Positions 1 through 11,812 of a stretch of DNA of 64,000 bases are shown in pieces; within the stretch, counting starts at the first letter, position 1, and each line of letters opens with the position of its first letter. The position numbers and the translations under genes are program-made. The stretch is from Gonatopus flavifemur (lineage: Eukaryota > Arthropoda > Insecta > Hymenoptera > Dryinidae). The stretch covers positions 1,116,001 to 1,180,000 of the forward strand of contig JAFFJZ010000014.1 of the NCBI GenBank assembly GCA_018340375.1, read 5' to 3'. The notes under the pieces are model-generated. The model was not told the DNA's origin. It ran no database searches and saw only the letters and a list, made by a program, of their open reading frames with translations.

Positions 1-1455
1 CGAAGCAGATTCTTCTGCTCTATGAGAATTCACCCAATCATAGATATGAGAAATTTCTCCAAATCGTCTACCAAATATTCTGCTATATCCTGGACTATTT
101 TCCGGTGATCAAAAGGTGAAGGTGTCTCCTTTGTTCTCAAAGCTTGCAGGAAACTTCACGGGAATTCGTTCCAACGTAAGGATTTTGCCACTTTTGGAAA
201 TGTAGCCCGCTGAGAATCTATCGGTGTTCGTTCTGCGTCATTTAGAGGGCCACTTTCGGTATTCGTGACAAGATCATCTAGCAGAAAAAAAATTTGTCGG
301 TCGATCTTTCACATCAAATATACAAATAGTGAAGGAATGGTGTTCATAACTCTGATCATGGAGCACAATCATACAAATATCATGTTCCCTACTTCTTCAA
401 GAGTGATGAAAATTCATTCAATACCATATTCACTTTCTAGGAAAAACCAATTCACAGAATTCATGTAGATCTTCTTCAATGGGTCATGACCATCACGAAG
501 ATGAGAATAAGAACATTATCAATTTGGAATTCATAATATGAAAGCGATTTTCCTTTGATACCCTCAAACGAAGTCTCTGATACCTTATTGATCGTTGGAA
601 ACGTCTACGATCAAATCCAATACGGGAGAATCAAGCTGCGGTGATCATAGCTCATTCTGTTCCGAAATCATGACAATTATCGGTCCTCGATGAAGGCTAA
701 TATGAGCCGCCATAATTTTTGTGTCCGGAATCTCGGTACCATCTCCTTCAAAGACTATCTGTCAATATATTCCAAGAGCATTCTCAGATCATAATTCATC
801 TTACATGAATCTATACTATTAACTTTGGTATGCATATATCATTTGTGATGGATCCAGTCATTCATACACTGAGGAACCGATTTCTTGGATTCGAGGAAAA
901 TTTCTTCGCCCTCATTCTGATGAATCTTTTTTTCAATATCAAAAACAGTTCATTCCAATGGGAAAATTTTCCTGAGAATTGGAATGATATTCTTCGCATT
1001 CAAGAAGGAATATGTTTCTGTTCGAATTTAAGAGTTATTCGTTTCAATCTGATGAAAATTTTTTCCATTGAAAAACATATTCATTAGAATGAGGACAAAG
1101 AAAAATTTATTTCAATCTAAGAAATTGGGTCCTCAGTGAATCATGTATCTTTCTTCCATATCAGTTAGTTTCAATCGCATCCGTGATGTTGATATAATAT
1201 CTTCCATTGTATTCCCGGATGTAAGAAATTTTTGCTTTCCCCCGGTAATTTCAAGCACTGACATTTTCTAAGATGAGAATAAAATGAAAGTAGTATACAT
1301 AAGTATTTCAATAAAATCCATACAAACAATGTTCAATATTGTGGCGGATGAAGTTGTCTTAGAATTCATTGGTTATTCCATGGTGTTATCTGATCCCCTT
1401 CATAGTTCCTAAGTGGTGAATTTGTAAAGAAGAGGGATTTGATAATTTTTGAGAA
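1..1455. other. No recognisable gene; AT-rich DNA
   Basis: I find no protein family, RNA gene or clear repeat boundary here. The open frames are short, AT-rich and lack any recognised motif, for example 265-468 and 830-1087. It could be old TE debris or intergenic or intronic DNA. Confidence 0.5.
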
Positions 1456-2163
1456 TTAACCCTTCGTACTCCGTTGTATCTCATGAAAATGAATGATCGG
1501 ATGAAACATTCTGACACATTCTCCCACTATAAAATAAATACTTGGAAAACTAGTCGATAATATCAGTAAAATGTTGCCAACTCGCACATTATATTGATAA
1601 GCATCCTGTTTTAGGATCATAGCATCTCCATTTTCATAACAAGTTCCTTTAATGCAGACGGATGAACATTCTCGTAGAGTTGAGGTGGATTTCACATTAC
1701 TCAGAACGGGTTTTAATGATTCAAGATATGAATTAGGATCAAATGAAGTCTCGATGTGAATGGGAAGAGAATGTCTTGAATCAGATCCCATTCGTAATGA
1801 ACTTTGGGAAAGTTCATGTTTCCCACTTGAAGAATGTGTCACATGTATAAAATCATGAGAATTTCCGATCACTCGTTTGGAAAATGCATGTTTGCTCCCA
1901 AACCTTAGAGTCCAAACTTTGATTAATGGTAAAAATTTCGTGAATAAATCCGTATGATGCTCTAAGGAATGATGCTTTGGACGTGATCTGAGGGCTGGAA
2001 AAATTTGCACCTCCAAGTTCAAATGCTCTTCAATTATACCTTGCAGGTATGGGAGATGACACTTATTCATTTGAGGTGAACACGCTAACTCCATAATTTC
2101 CATCAATAAGAGTATCGCTGACCATGTAAGATCCTTGGGATCTTGAATTTCGTTGTAGATGAT
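1456..2163 (-). pseudogene. C-terminal fragment of unclassified TE-encoded protein (family U)
   Basis: Reads on the minus strand from about 2163, upstream of the first in-frame Met at 2106, to the stop at 1456. Visible blocks in order are DPKDLTWSAILLLMEI, CSPQMNKCHLPYLQ, LRSRPKHHSLEHH, a W-T-L-R-F-x-S-K-H-x-F block and a C-terminal NVRVGNILL...YFIVGE stretch. This order (a 'kPKHH' block, then 'LRFESKH', then a late 'YFIVE' block) is what I remember from a large, poorly named protein family repeated in insect and fish genomes and probably transposon-borne; I cannot name its superfamily. The usual E of 'FESKH' is G here. The same family, from its N-terminal and middle part, lies on the same strand at 52.8-57.4 kb. 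The start is lost, so I call it a pseudogene fragment. Confidence 0.5.
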
Positions 2164-2630
2164 AAGATCAAATTATTTTACGACATTCCAAATCTCCTAC
2201 GCTGATACCTGAGAATATGTTATTCTTCATTTAAAATTTTGAAGGCTTGTCTCCAGAATCTTGAGCAGAATATTGGAAATCATTTATCCTATAATTCACA
2301 TTATTATAAGTGAACTATTCTTATCTAATTAGACCTCCAACAAATGAATGAAGATTATATGCAATGACACCTCCCATCAGATCATGGCCCAAGCGAGGCG
2401 TTAATCCAGGGAAACAAACATGGAAGCTTTCTTATTCATTGAATATCGAATTATATTCAATGCCACAATAATCGTTCAAGTTGCTTTTAGTTATTTCTTC
2501 TATCGATTTTTCATAAGATTCCACAGTCCTGGTAGGATATTCTTCGAGATGATATTCTTTCGCTCCAGATTTTTTGCTTCTCCTTGGTTTTGAATGATTG
2601 AGTGTTTTTTTACGGATTATTCGTCTGACA
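2164..2630. other. Gap between fragment and MITE
   Basis: A minus-strand reading of 2160-2260 includes GISVGDLECRK, which may be decayed upstream sequence of the family-U fragment, but stops interrupt it. Otherwise there is only a lysine-rich 74-codon open frame (2432-2656, minus) that runs into the adjacent MITE and matches nothing I know. Confidence 0.3.
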
Positions 2631-2953
2631 ATACCCAAGCAGCAACGGAAGTTCAAAGTATATACGAAATAGAAACGTTCGTAGAATGTACGCCTGAGAT
2701 ACGAAGAACATATAATGAACGTTCATGGAATCTTCGAATGAGACTGTTTTAAATATACTTAGAACGTACATAGTACATTCGAAATGTACTATATTCATTC
2801 AATCGACGTTCGATTGACGTACCGTCGTATATTCGATTACATACGTTCGATGAACATGCATAGCACCTATGAAACAGTCTCATTCGAATGTACATAGAAC
2901 ATATTTCGAATATTCTAAGAACGTTCATAGTATATTCTGGTGCTACTTGGGTA
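2631..2953. mobile_element. MITE-like element with ATACCCAAG termini
   Basis: The left end reads ATACCCAAGCAGCA at 2631. The right end, read in reverse complement from 2953/2954, is ATACCCAAGTAGCA, so the two ends form an inverted repeat. Inside, GAGACTGTTT at about 2740 pairs with AAACAGTCTC near 2871, and ACGTTC/GAACGT/TTCGAA motifs recur throughout, giving a fold-back look. There is no coding capacity. The length of about 323 bp and the paired ends suggest a non-autonomous DNA element. The target duplication is not clear: ATA/TAT at the edge is part of the repeat itself. Confidence 0.55.
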
Positions 2954-4392
2954 TTTGTTTGCGGATTTTTTGAGTGATATCACTTGCTGATTTTGTCTGA
3001 ATTTTGGTTTTATCATCACGTTCAAATAAACAATATCGGGAAAAATGAGGAGTGATGCCAAAATTTCCAACGAATCCGCCCAAGGCATTACTCCCCAAAT
3101 TATCCCGCGCAGTAGAAACGAGTTCACCTTTCCCAAATGTATTGGGTCATATCTTGATAACTCTGTTCTCTAATGTTTCCAGATCTTCGACGATTCGACC
3201 ATATACCTCCATGATCGGATTGATTCTCTTCACATGAACGAACTACTTGTATGGTATTAATATGAGTGCGAACATGATCAGGCAAATTCCCTAAAAACAT
3301 ATGTACAGCCAAAATTTTGTGCCTTTTCTTGCCGATCCTAGTGACTTGACCATTTCGAAACTATCGTGGTACAATATTATTCGTGATGCGTCAGGATTAT
3401 TCTGAAAGGCAAAATTTCTAGAATAGACAATCACCCGTGAGATCTGCAGATACATTTGGTTGTACTGGACACTTTTCACCAATATGATTGTATGAAGATT
3501 TATCCTTCAACATTACTTTCAATGTTTCGATAATCGAGACCGAATTTTATTGAACCTGGACAAAATAATCACCGATGAGTCAGTCATTTCGATATAGAAT
3601 GTGTCGTTGAATTTATGTATTTCCGATTGAAACATACAGTTTTTGATATAGATTTACACGGATGTTTGTCTTTTATTCCACCTATATATTTGATCAGAAA
3701 TTCAATCAAAAGGCGATTCATCCTCCAACGACATGCGAGAATTCATTGAGAGCCATGGAACGACAAGGTTGATATCACAAGGTTGTATTGTTTTGTCATG
3801 AATCGCAGTTTCGGATCAGAAGTCGCGATCCTAATCAACGTAAGAACTTTGTCGTGGAGTCCGTTGCACAAAGAATCGATGGTATGTTTATAACATGACC
3901 TAACATCACTTATATGTTCAAGAAACGCACTCATATTCCTCAATCGAGCGAATTAGGTGTACATAAACCAATTGAGAACCGCAGCATAGTTTTGACAACG
4001 TGAAATGTTTCGCTCTTTACAAAATTTCGTATTTCAACCATTTATCGTGCACACTTAATTCTTATTTTTGTTATATTATTGCTCGTTCTATTAGTGAGCT
4101 TATTGTGTAAATTTCTCCGAACGACTGGGTTTTTGCACGCAATTTTCAGTGAATCTATCCCGAATACATTGGTTTATTCACTCGTCGTTACATATTGTTC
4201 CCACGAGGTCTATCCTATTTGTTGATACTTATACATATCTTGTGTACTCACGTATGATGAGACACTCTTCGTGTGTGCGTGTGTGTTTACCTCGGTACAG
4301 TGGATCTCATACTTGCCATTTATTGGAATTCAAAAATTTTTGTATGATCATATAAACTTTTGTATCATCATATAAATCATATAAACTTAAGA
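2954..4392. other. No recognisable gene; includes probable LINE-C 5' leader
   Basis: The small open frames between 2915 and 3943 are mutually overlapping and unlike any family I know. The last few hundred bases before 4393, which are T-rich with a GTGTGTGCGTGTGTG run near 4270, are probably the 5' untranslated part of the LINE that follows. Its true 5' end cannot be seen without another copy. Confidence 0.35.
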
Positions 4393-5211
4393 ATGCCTAA
4401 AAAAGTGTGTGAAGGATGTTTCAGAGTTGTGGATGAACCGGTATCTTGTGCTTCATGCAGTGTTATATCTCATCCTGGTTCGTCGTGTTTAGCGAGAAGT
4501 TGCCATCCATGGCATAATGGAGTACTGATTGATTGCAAGGGGCCTCTTCCGTCTTCTGATACTTCTGTTGATCTTGCGGAAAAATTTGGTGGCGTGTTGG
4601 ATCAGTCAGATTTGTTATCAAAAATTCGGAGCATCGTTGATTCTGCTTGTTGAAAACTCAGCAACCAGCTCAACGCGTTTGAAATCAAATTAAATTCTTT
4701 CTCCAACACTGTGAGGGAATAATCCACGAGATTATCCACCTTGGAATCGTCTGCCCCTTCTTCTTCACAAGGTTTTTACAATAAAGGAGATTTGATAGAT
4801 GAGCTGAATGAACGACGTCGAAGAGCATGTAATATTTTACTCTTCAACGTTGAAGAATCTTCGAGGGATGGGTCTCCTGATCATGTTGTAGTTACTGATC
4901 TTCTTCAAAAAATCAGACCTGATACTCACGACAATGTGTAGATTCGTCGTATTGGTAAGAAGAAGGACGCTTCTAAAACTCGTCCGATCTGTGTCACATT
5001 TGCATCACGGAACATACCCATTGAGATTCTTCGTAACAAATCGTTGTACAATGGTTCAATTAGAATATCGCAAGATCGTACCTTGAAGCAACGGAATCAT
5101 CTATCGAACTTACGTGAAGAGTTGAAGAATCTGAATGACCCTTCAAGGACTATTCGCTATTTCAATGGGATACCTGAAATAGTTCCTGCTCACCAGAGAA
5201 AAAACGCTTAA
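4393..5211 (+). pseudogene. LINE-C ORF1: PHD-like zinc finger plus RNA-binding region
   Basis: I chose the ATG at 4393 (MPKKVCEGCF) because the zinc finger starts straight after it. The N-terminus shows CEGC, CASC, a following H and two more Cys, a PHD/zinc-ribbon pattern seen in ORF1 of CR1-like LINEs. A middle stretch is S/L-rich and probably coiled coil. Then comes a block RRRRACNILLFNVEES...RRIGKK...RPICVTF, which resembles the RRM-like part of LINE ORF1 proteins. One reading frame runs through to the TAA at 5209-5211, but stops break it near 4651 (TGA), 4720 (TAA) and 4939 (TAG). The product would have bound LINE RNA. Confidence 0.75.
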
Positions 5212-5219
5212 TCGACCCT

Positions 5220-8068
5220 TTGGTGTATTATCAGAATGTTCGTGGCTTGAGAACTAAACTTGATCAACTTCATCGCTCTGTTCCTATATCAGATCCATGT
5301 TATGATATTATTATCTTATCTGAAACCTGGCTGCGCGAGGATATTCTATCTTCTGGATTTGGTTTATCTGACTATGCAGTTTATCGTATGGATAGAAACA
5401 GACTCACCAGTCAATTTTCGCGGGGAGGTGGTGTCTTAATCACCGTTGAGGATACCCATCGGAGCTGTGTCGTCTCATCTTCTTATTCCAAAGTTGAACA
5501 TCTTTACGTCGAAGATTATTTTGGTTCTTTGTCGTTGTTGTTTGGGGCTGTCTACATTCCACCTGCTTCGGATTCTTCAATATACTTGGACCATTGTAAA
5601 AGCGTTGGCGAAATCCTCCTCAAGGAGAACTTTAACTCCTTACACTTATACGGGGATTACAATTTACCTCATATTTCCTGGAGCAATATTGATTCCAAAT
5701 TATCTTTCTCAGTGTTACCTGGTTCGGCTCTCAATGAAATGACTTCTGCGCAATATGTTCTCGAATATTCCAATGAATTGAATTTGTTTCAACCTAATAC
5801 GTTCAGAAATCCTCATGGTACCATACTTGATCTCATTTTTTCTGATAACGATCGTATTGATGTCAATATTGCTCTGGATCTTTTCTCGCGTGTGACAACT
5901 TCCATTCTGCTCTTGTATCTAAGCTCAACCTACGTGGCAGTGTTTTACTGGTCCCCAATAGAATCATGAAATATGATTTTAATGAGGCAAATTACAGTGC
6001 AATTTGTGAATATTTAGGTTCTATCAACTGGGACGATGAATTGCGTCATCTCAATGTTATTGAAGCTGTTGATTCTTTGTATCTTCATTTATGTAATGCA
6101 GTTGATTCATTTGTACCCAAGTATGTATTAAGAAATAGTTCTTATCCAAAATGGTTTTCTTCTGAATTAATTAAACTTATTCGTCAAAAGAAAATTGCTC
6201 ACAAAAGGTGCAAAGAGTCAAATTGCTTTGAAGATTACTTAATCTTCAGTCACTCGCGAGCTCAATGTAAAGTTTTGACTCGCCAATGTTATTTGTCTCA
6301 TCTTCATTATGTTCAAGGATCCATTCCTACAAATGTCAAAAGCTTTTGGAACTTTGTTAATAGTAAGCGGCATCAGAACGGTATACCCCTGGTGATGCAT
6401 TTAGACGGTACTATTGGCAATCTCGGTATTGCTATTTCGAACTTATTTGCATCTTATTTCAGATCAGTTTATCAAAATTATCCCGTTGTTCCTTGTAATT
6501 TACCAGAATCTACTCTCAATGTCAATCTTTCCGATTTATCCATCAATATCGGTGAAATGTTCGATAAAATCTCATCCTTGAAAACTTCTTCCGGTCCTGG
6601 TGATGATGGTATTCCTCCTAATTTTCTGAAATCTTGCAAGTTTGTCATTTCTCGGCCTTTGTGGTTGATCTTCAACATCTCTTTATCCTCTGGAATATTC
6701 CCTTCTCAATGGAAATCCAGCTCAATTACTCCTCTCTTCAAATTTGTGGAACGTTCTGACGTGAGAAACTATAGACCAATTGGTATCATGAATGTTATGC
6801 CAAAAATTTCTGAAGATATAGTTACTGATGAAATGACACCACTGTTGTCTGATATCTTTTCTGATTTCCATCATGGCTTCACTTCTGGAAAATCTACCGT
6901 AACTAAATCGTCTATCTTTTCTCATGTTGTGTCCTTTGCGCTTGAACAAAATGCCCGAATTAATACTATTCATACAGACTTCTCAAAGGCTTTTGACAGA
7001 GTTGATCATAATATATTGTTAAATAAATTGAGTAATTAAGGTATTCGCAGCAATTTTTTGTCGTGGTTACAGAGTTATATTCCGAATCGTACGCAATCAG
7101 TTCGTGTCTCTCAATATTTTTCTGATTCATTTCCTGTATCCTCAGGTGTACCGCAAGGCTCACATCCAGGTCCTTCATTATTGATTATTTTCATTATTGA
7201 TATCTCTATGATTTTCACGTACTGCGCACATCTTCTTCTTGCTGATGACCTGAAACTTTTTATGATCATAAGAACTCACAGAGATGCTCAAAATCTGGAA
7301 TCTGATCTGGATCGGTTACAAACTTGGTGTGTGCTATCTAACATGTCATCAAATCTCACTAAATTCCATGTGATGAGATTTTATAGAGGTGAAGATGCTA
7401 TTCATTTTCCTCATAACTTGTCTCATTCTCTGTTATCACCTATGAATACTGTTCGTGATCTTGGAGTTTCATTCATCTCTCGTTTTGACTTCTCAGATCA
7501 TTACGATCACATAGTTGGTACTTCCATGAAATCTCTCGGATTTATCAAGCGCGTTTGTAGAGATTCTCGTGATCCTGTTGCACTTCGAACACTGTCTTGT
7601 ACTTTAGTTAGACCTCATCTTGAGTATGCATCTCAAATTTGGAGTCCTCATTTAACTCAGGATTGTACAGACTTGGAAAGAGTTCAGCATAAGTTTCTGC
7701 GTTTCGCTGCCTATCAGATAAGCCGTCCGTTGAGCGTCACTTGTCATGATTACTCATTGATTATGTCTCTACTTAGCTTGCCTCCCTTGGAATCACGTCG
7801 TTTGTTCAATGATTTCTCATTTTTGTATGAAATTGTTAATGGGAAAATTCGCTGCCCTCAACTGCTCGGACTTGTACGTTTCAATGTCCCTATTCGTTCA
7901 TTAAGACGCCCTAAATTGTTCAATCCGATTTCTTATAAATCGAGATACGGTTATTCTGATCCGGTGAATCGGATATCTATCCTAGCTAATTCTCACAGTG
8001 ATGTGCTTGAATTATTTTCATCCCATTCTGATCTTAGAAATTCTCTTTCTCTTATTTGTCAAATTTGA
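5220..8068 (+). pseudogene. LINE-C ORF2: endonuclease-reverse transcriptase
   Basis: The N-terminal ~230 residues are an APE-type endonuclease: YQNVRGLRTK, LSETWL, RGGGVL, YGDYNLP and ILDLIFSD. A frameshift near 5890 moves the reading into a second frame, which carries the terminal DNFHSAL piece and then the reverse transcriptase: SSGPGDDGIPP, NYRPIGI, HTDFSKAFDRVDH (catalytic Asp), SGVPQGS and LADDLKLF. The last is the YADD active site with Y replaced by L. A single in-frame stop lies at 7037-7039. The C-terminal part has the usual LEYASQIWSP and LERVQHKFLRF blocks. In an intact element this enzyme nicks the target and primes cDNA synthesis there; here it is non-functional. Confidence 0.85.
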
Positions 8069-8258
8069 TACCTAATTGTCCATTCTATCTATAATGGTAC
8101 ACGTTAACTGTTGTTGTACTATAAGTTGCATGTAGTCGAGCTTAACATGATGCTCAATGCTTTGATGCATGATATGTTATATGGTTCAAGTGATGCATAT
8201 TCTATGTACCAAAGGGTCTTTTATACCCGTATAAACAAAAAAAAATAAAAAAAATAAA

Positions 8259-8808
8259 CGTGTGATTATAGTATACTTACTCTTCAAATGGAACTTCGAT
8301 TGTTCCTCATCAAAAATTTAACTTTCCAACACTTCAAGAGAACATCATGTGATTTATGAATGTTACCGAAGAAATTCGTCTTATTCGGTAGCACAAATCA
8401 TGAAGCGTGGATCTGCAGGAGACATGCGCAATCCCTGATGAAAGAAACTCAAAGTAAACTCGCAATAGAATAAGTCAGGGATGCTCATTGTAAATTCATC
8501 AAAAGATTTCATTATCATCAGAGATTCCGGAGAACACAGGTGGGTGAATATCGGAAATGAGACGGCATCATTGATTCCATATTATGGTTCCATGGTAAGG
8601 ACGTCGGGAATATTTGTCGGATAGGATAATTCAGGAGCGAGTTATTTCGGAAAATTTTCGTGGAGATCGGGGAGAGAGGGAGAATAGATGAGCACCTAAC
8701 ATAGGGATGGGTCGGTGAATCGGGAAGCTTTCGGGGGGGATTCAATAGGATCAAAGGTGGATCAGAAGGATGAAGATACCCTGCGGGTTATATCCAGGTG
8801 ATTTGTGA
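8259..8808. other. No recognisable gene
   Basis: Sequence between the LINE-C tail and the minisatellite. I see no family motif or inverted repeat. Small open frames here lack any recognisable composition. Confidence 0.45.
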
Positions 8809-8811
8809 TCT

Positions 8812-8878
8812 TCATCGGCCTCATCGAGCTGATCGGCCTCATCGAGCTGATCGGCCTCATCGAGCTGATCGGCCTCAT
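8812..8878. repeat. 18-bp minisatellite, about 3.7 copies
   Basis: The unit ATCGAGCTGATCGGCCTC is repeated almost perfectly. In the plus frame it reads as repeated IGLIEL and in the minus frame as PISSMR, so both apparent proteins are artefacts of the repeat. It directly precedes the ~300-bp tandem array. Confidence 0.9.
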
Positions 8879-8924
8879 TGTCTCCGAGAAAGTGTTGGAT
8901 GATAATGAATTTGATGCGAAAGAT

Positions 8925-10165
8925 ATCGTTGGAGCTTCTGGAGGCATTCGGAACAATTGGGGAGGATTCACTGTATTTGGTGGACGCCTGGTGAATCCGG
9001 CAGTATCGGAATTCCTTCAGGGACGTTTTTATCCACTCTGGTATAAATCAGTGTGGAATCGACCCTGTCCGCAACACATAAGGATAGTTTCGGGTTCCTA
9101 TATCTTTCATCGGAGCACGATCGCCATGAAGCGATAATAATCGCGCGATAGGTATGCGTATGGAGGACGTCAGGAACCTCCTGTTGTTTTAGGGAATGTG
9201 TCACATACATCTCGAATTCCGGCAAGGCATATCGTTGAAGCTTCGGGAGGCATTCGAAATGATCGAGTAGGATCTACCGTACGGAGAGGTTCCCTCAGTA
9301 CAGCCGATGATATCGAGGATCCCTAGGAATATTTCTGTGCACTTTGTTATAAATCGATAATACATCGACGATAAGAGATATTGGATCGGGTTCGTTGTGT
9401 TACCATCCCCGAGACACGGTGATAATCGTTCCATGCTCATGACGTCCAAATAATTCCTGTTGCTACCGATTGTGTTCGGAACTGAATACTCATCGATTCC
9501 CCCCGAGAAACATCGTCTGAGTTCCGGAAGGTATTCGAGACGATCATTGAGAATCCCCCAGAAATGTTCCTGTGCATTCTGATGAAAATTTGTAAGACAT
9601 CAGTTTCCTCCAGGATATATCGGTTCGGTCTTGGATCAAATTCCTCACGTTGGATCACCATCCCCGAGGCGCGGTGATAATAATGTTACCGGTATGACGT
9701 CCGAAAGATTTCGGTGGCTACCAATTGTCTTCGGGAATGTATGGAATACTCATGCGATGAACATCGTTTGAGTTTCGGTAGGTATTCAGGACAATGATTG
9801 AGATCCCATCGTATGAAGCGCCCCCCTGGTGGATCCGTTAGTATCTGGAATCCTTCAGGAATGTTTCTGTGCACTCTCATGCAAATCGGGGAGACATCGA
9901 TTTTTTCCAAGACAAATCGGATCAGTTTCACAGTTCAATCGGTTTCGTTGGATCACGATCCCTGAGGCGCGGTGATGATTGTTCCATCGGCATCCCGTCC
10001 AAATAATTTCGGTGGCCGTCAATTGTGTCATTGAATGTGTGAGATCCTCATCGATTGACGGCGAGGGACATCGTCCTAGCTTTGGCAGGCATTCAGGACA
10101 CTGATTGAGAATTCATAGTATGAAACGGCCCCCTCGTGGACCCGGTAGTATCGGAATAGAGTGAT
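8925..10165. repeat. Tandem array of ~250-307-bp units (satellite-like)
   Basis: A marker block of the form ATCGTyngAGyTTcgg-AGGyATTC recurs at 8925, 9231, 9512, 9763 and 10070, giving spacings of about 306, 281, 251 and 307. Between markers the units share further blocks in order: 'gtgnatccg-tagtatc-gaat', 'CCTTCAGGAATGTTTCTGTGCA', 'gaTCACCATCCCcGAGgCgCGGTGATaAT', 'gtCCAAATAATTTCGGTGGc' and 'caATTGTGTtcgGGAAtgT'. The units are diverged and some carry deletions, so this is an old higher-order tandem repeat. Short open frames crossing it are repeat artefacts. Confidence 0.8.
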
Positions 10166-10813
10166 CCCTATCATCTCTTGGGAAGTGTGATCCTGATATT
10201 TCCCGTTATCCTCTCCATAGAACCGTTCCAGGGAGATCTGCGAATACCACTGGGCCCATTGGAAATGGGTGGAAGGGAGTGAATCCTTCACGATTCTTCT
10301 TAATGCATCCTGAATCCTTGACATCGTTCTCCACAGGAAATTAGTTTGTTCCCAAGCCACCTTCAATATCCTTCTAAGGGTCCCGAAATGTCCCCAATTT
10401 CATGCCAATAGAGCACCTACTCCCATATCCCGCGTCCTATACACTCGTTTTTTGAGGCCTCCATTACATGTGTGCGTTTGCTGCATGCGACGTCATCAGA
10501 TGAAAGATGATGTGAAGGATTTTCCCCTCGGAAAGGAGACTCTTACTCAGGCCCCTGACAATCAGCCGTTTCCCCCTAGAATTACATTCCATTACGCGTC
10601 CATAATCCACTAGGGGCGCTGCGGTGACGTTGCGCAATTTCAACCGGGATTAACGAATATAATCTTATGATGTATTGTATTAATCTTTGTTTATTGGTGA
10701 TTGTAATAACCTCTCCATTACAGCCTTCTGTAAAAAAAATGTGAATACACTTATTGAACCCGTGATAAATATACGTATTTGTACGCAATTTTATTTATGC
10801 ACATTAAATCTGA
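10166..10813. other. No recognisable gene
   Basis: Runs from the end of the tandem array to the THAP start codon. About 10560-10660 is GC-richer than its neighbours. I see no conserved block. It may hold the promoter or leader of the THAP-bearing element. Confidence 0.4.
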
Positions 10814-11428
10814 ATGCCCAAAGCTCAAAAGTATATTAGGAAAAGATGTGCGATCTCAGAGTGCACGTACGAATTAAACAATCCTGAAAGAAAAGTTCAT
10901 TTATTCTCTATACCCAATAAAGAAAATGCGCAACAAACGTGGAGGAATTTGAGTAAAATTGATCCAACAAAGCAAAATAAACGCATTCTCCTCTGTGAAT
11001 CTCATTTTGATACAGAAGATGTTGTATGGGACAGAAAAGTTTTTGGAATTCACAATGACGTTATTGAAGTTGTAAGTGGATGTATTTTCATTTTTCAGTT
11101 GATTGGAAGTTCAATTTCTCAAATGTCTATGGTTCAAATCAACTTTTTCTTCTGGTTACATTATTCAGCACCGAGGTTGAAACAGGGGACCATTTCTCGT
11201 AAGTTTCCATGGGACACGAATCATCCAAGTGAATCCATTGGAATAGTTGGTACGGTGAAAGTGGAAACTGTGGATTTGAATAGCAACACATGCGACAGTA
11301 ATATTGCTGGATCTAGTGATGATAATATGCAACACATTTCACCTATCTATAAAAGAAATGAGATGCATGAAAACAATGGGGGGAAATCATACCCAAAAGA
11401 TCATTTAATTCATGTCCTGCTGAGATGA
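10814..11428 (+). pseudogene. THAP-domain protein, N-terminal part
   Basis: It begins MPKAQKYIRKRC at 10814. A THAP zinc finger (C2CH) is visible in the first ~75 residues: CAISEC, a conserved W in QQTWRNLS and CESHF, i.e. C-x4-C ... C-x2-H with F after it. THAP domains bind DNA and occur in P-element/THAP9-type transposases and many host regulators. GTAAGT at 11072 and pyrimidine-AG sites ending at 11098 and 11168 could mark an intron, because APRLKQGTISRKFPW downstream resembles the sequence that normally follows THAP, but neither acceptor leaves an obvious clean frame. The frame ends at 11428 and the homologous reading seems to resume in another frame at 11425. Confidence 0.6.
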
Positions 11429-11790
11429 GTGTTGCTGGACCAAGTGCGAAGTCAACAACAATGGAAGTTGGGAGCAATGAAGAAAGAATCGCAGATTCAT
11501 GTTTTTGTTTCAATGATCTGGTCAAGAACAAAATTACCATTCCAGTAGGTTGGATTCAAGATAACGCTGTTTATGATCATATGAAAACAATAAGTTTCAG
11601 TAAATCGGTCTGTAATATGGTTAATAATAATTTAAAATATGTTTATATCGAACAAATAATCATTTCTGAAACATTGGAAATCACTATAAATATTGTTGGA
11701 AAACCTGTAAGTTTTTCACATTTTTTCTTCAAGCTACTTTTTCAAGTTACATCCATCAAGTTACGATCCGCGCGAGATTTACATGTGTAG
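11425..11790 (+). pseudogene. Continuation of THAP-element protein in a shifted frame
   Basis: This 121-codon frame overlaps the end of the previous one by 4 bases and is +2 relative to it. It carries FNDLVKNKITIPVGW and a hydrophobic segment NNNLKYVYIEQIIISETL...NIVGKPV, which is what I would expect in the region after the THAP linker of a transposase. A GTAAGT follows KP at 11708, so the last ~25 codons may be intronic. The family assignment is weak. The neighbouring R1 repeat begins immediately downstream. Confidence 0.35.
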
Positions 11791-11812
11791 TTCGAAAACA
11801 CTTCGATTTATA

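Larger units (their letters stand above)
4393..8258 (+). mobile_element. LINE-C: non-LTR retrotransposon, CR1/Jockey-like, inactive
   Basis: The element contains in order ORF1 (4393-5211), ORF2 with endonuclease and reverse transcriptase (5220-8068), a ~150-bp 3' UTR, a small GGGT/ACCC stem (8214-8228) and an A-rich tail (8234-8258). This gene order is typical of the CR1/L2/Jockey group of LINEs. It would move by target-primed reverse transcription. Three stops in ORF1, one frameshift and one stop in ORF2 make this copy dead. The 5' boundary is uncertain, and I could not identify target-site duplications. Confidence 0.85.

Noticed and set aside
8762..8971. Open frames through 8762-9137 that look like repeat proteins (IGLIEL, SMRPIS)
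   Set aside because: They are both translations of the 18-bp minisatellite.
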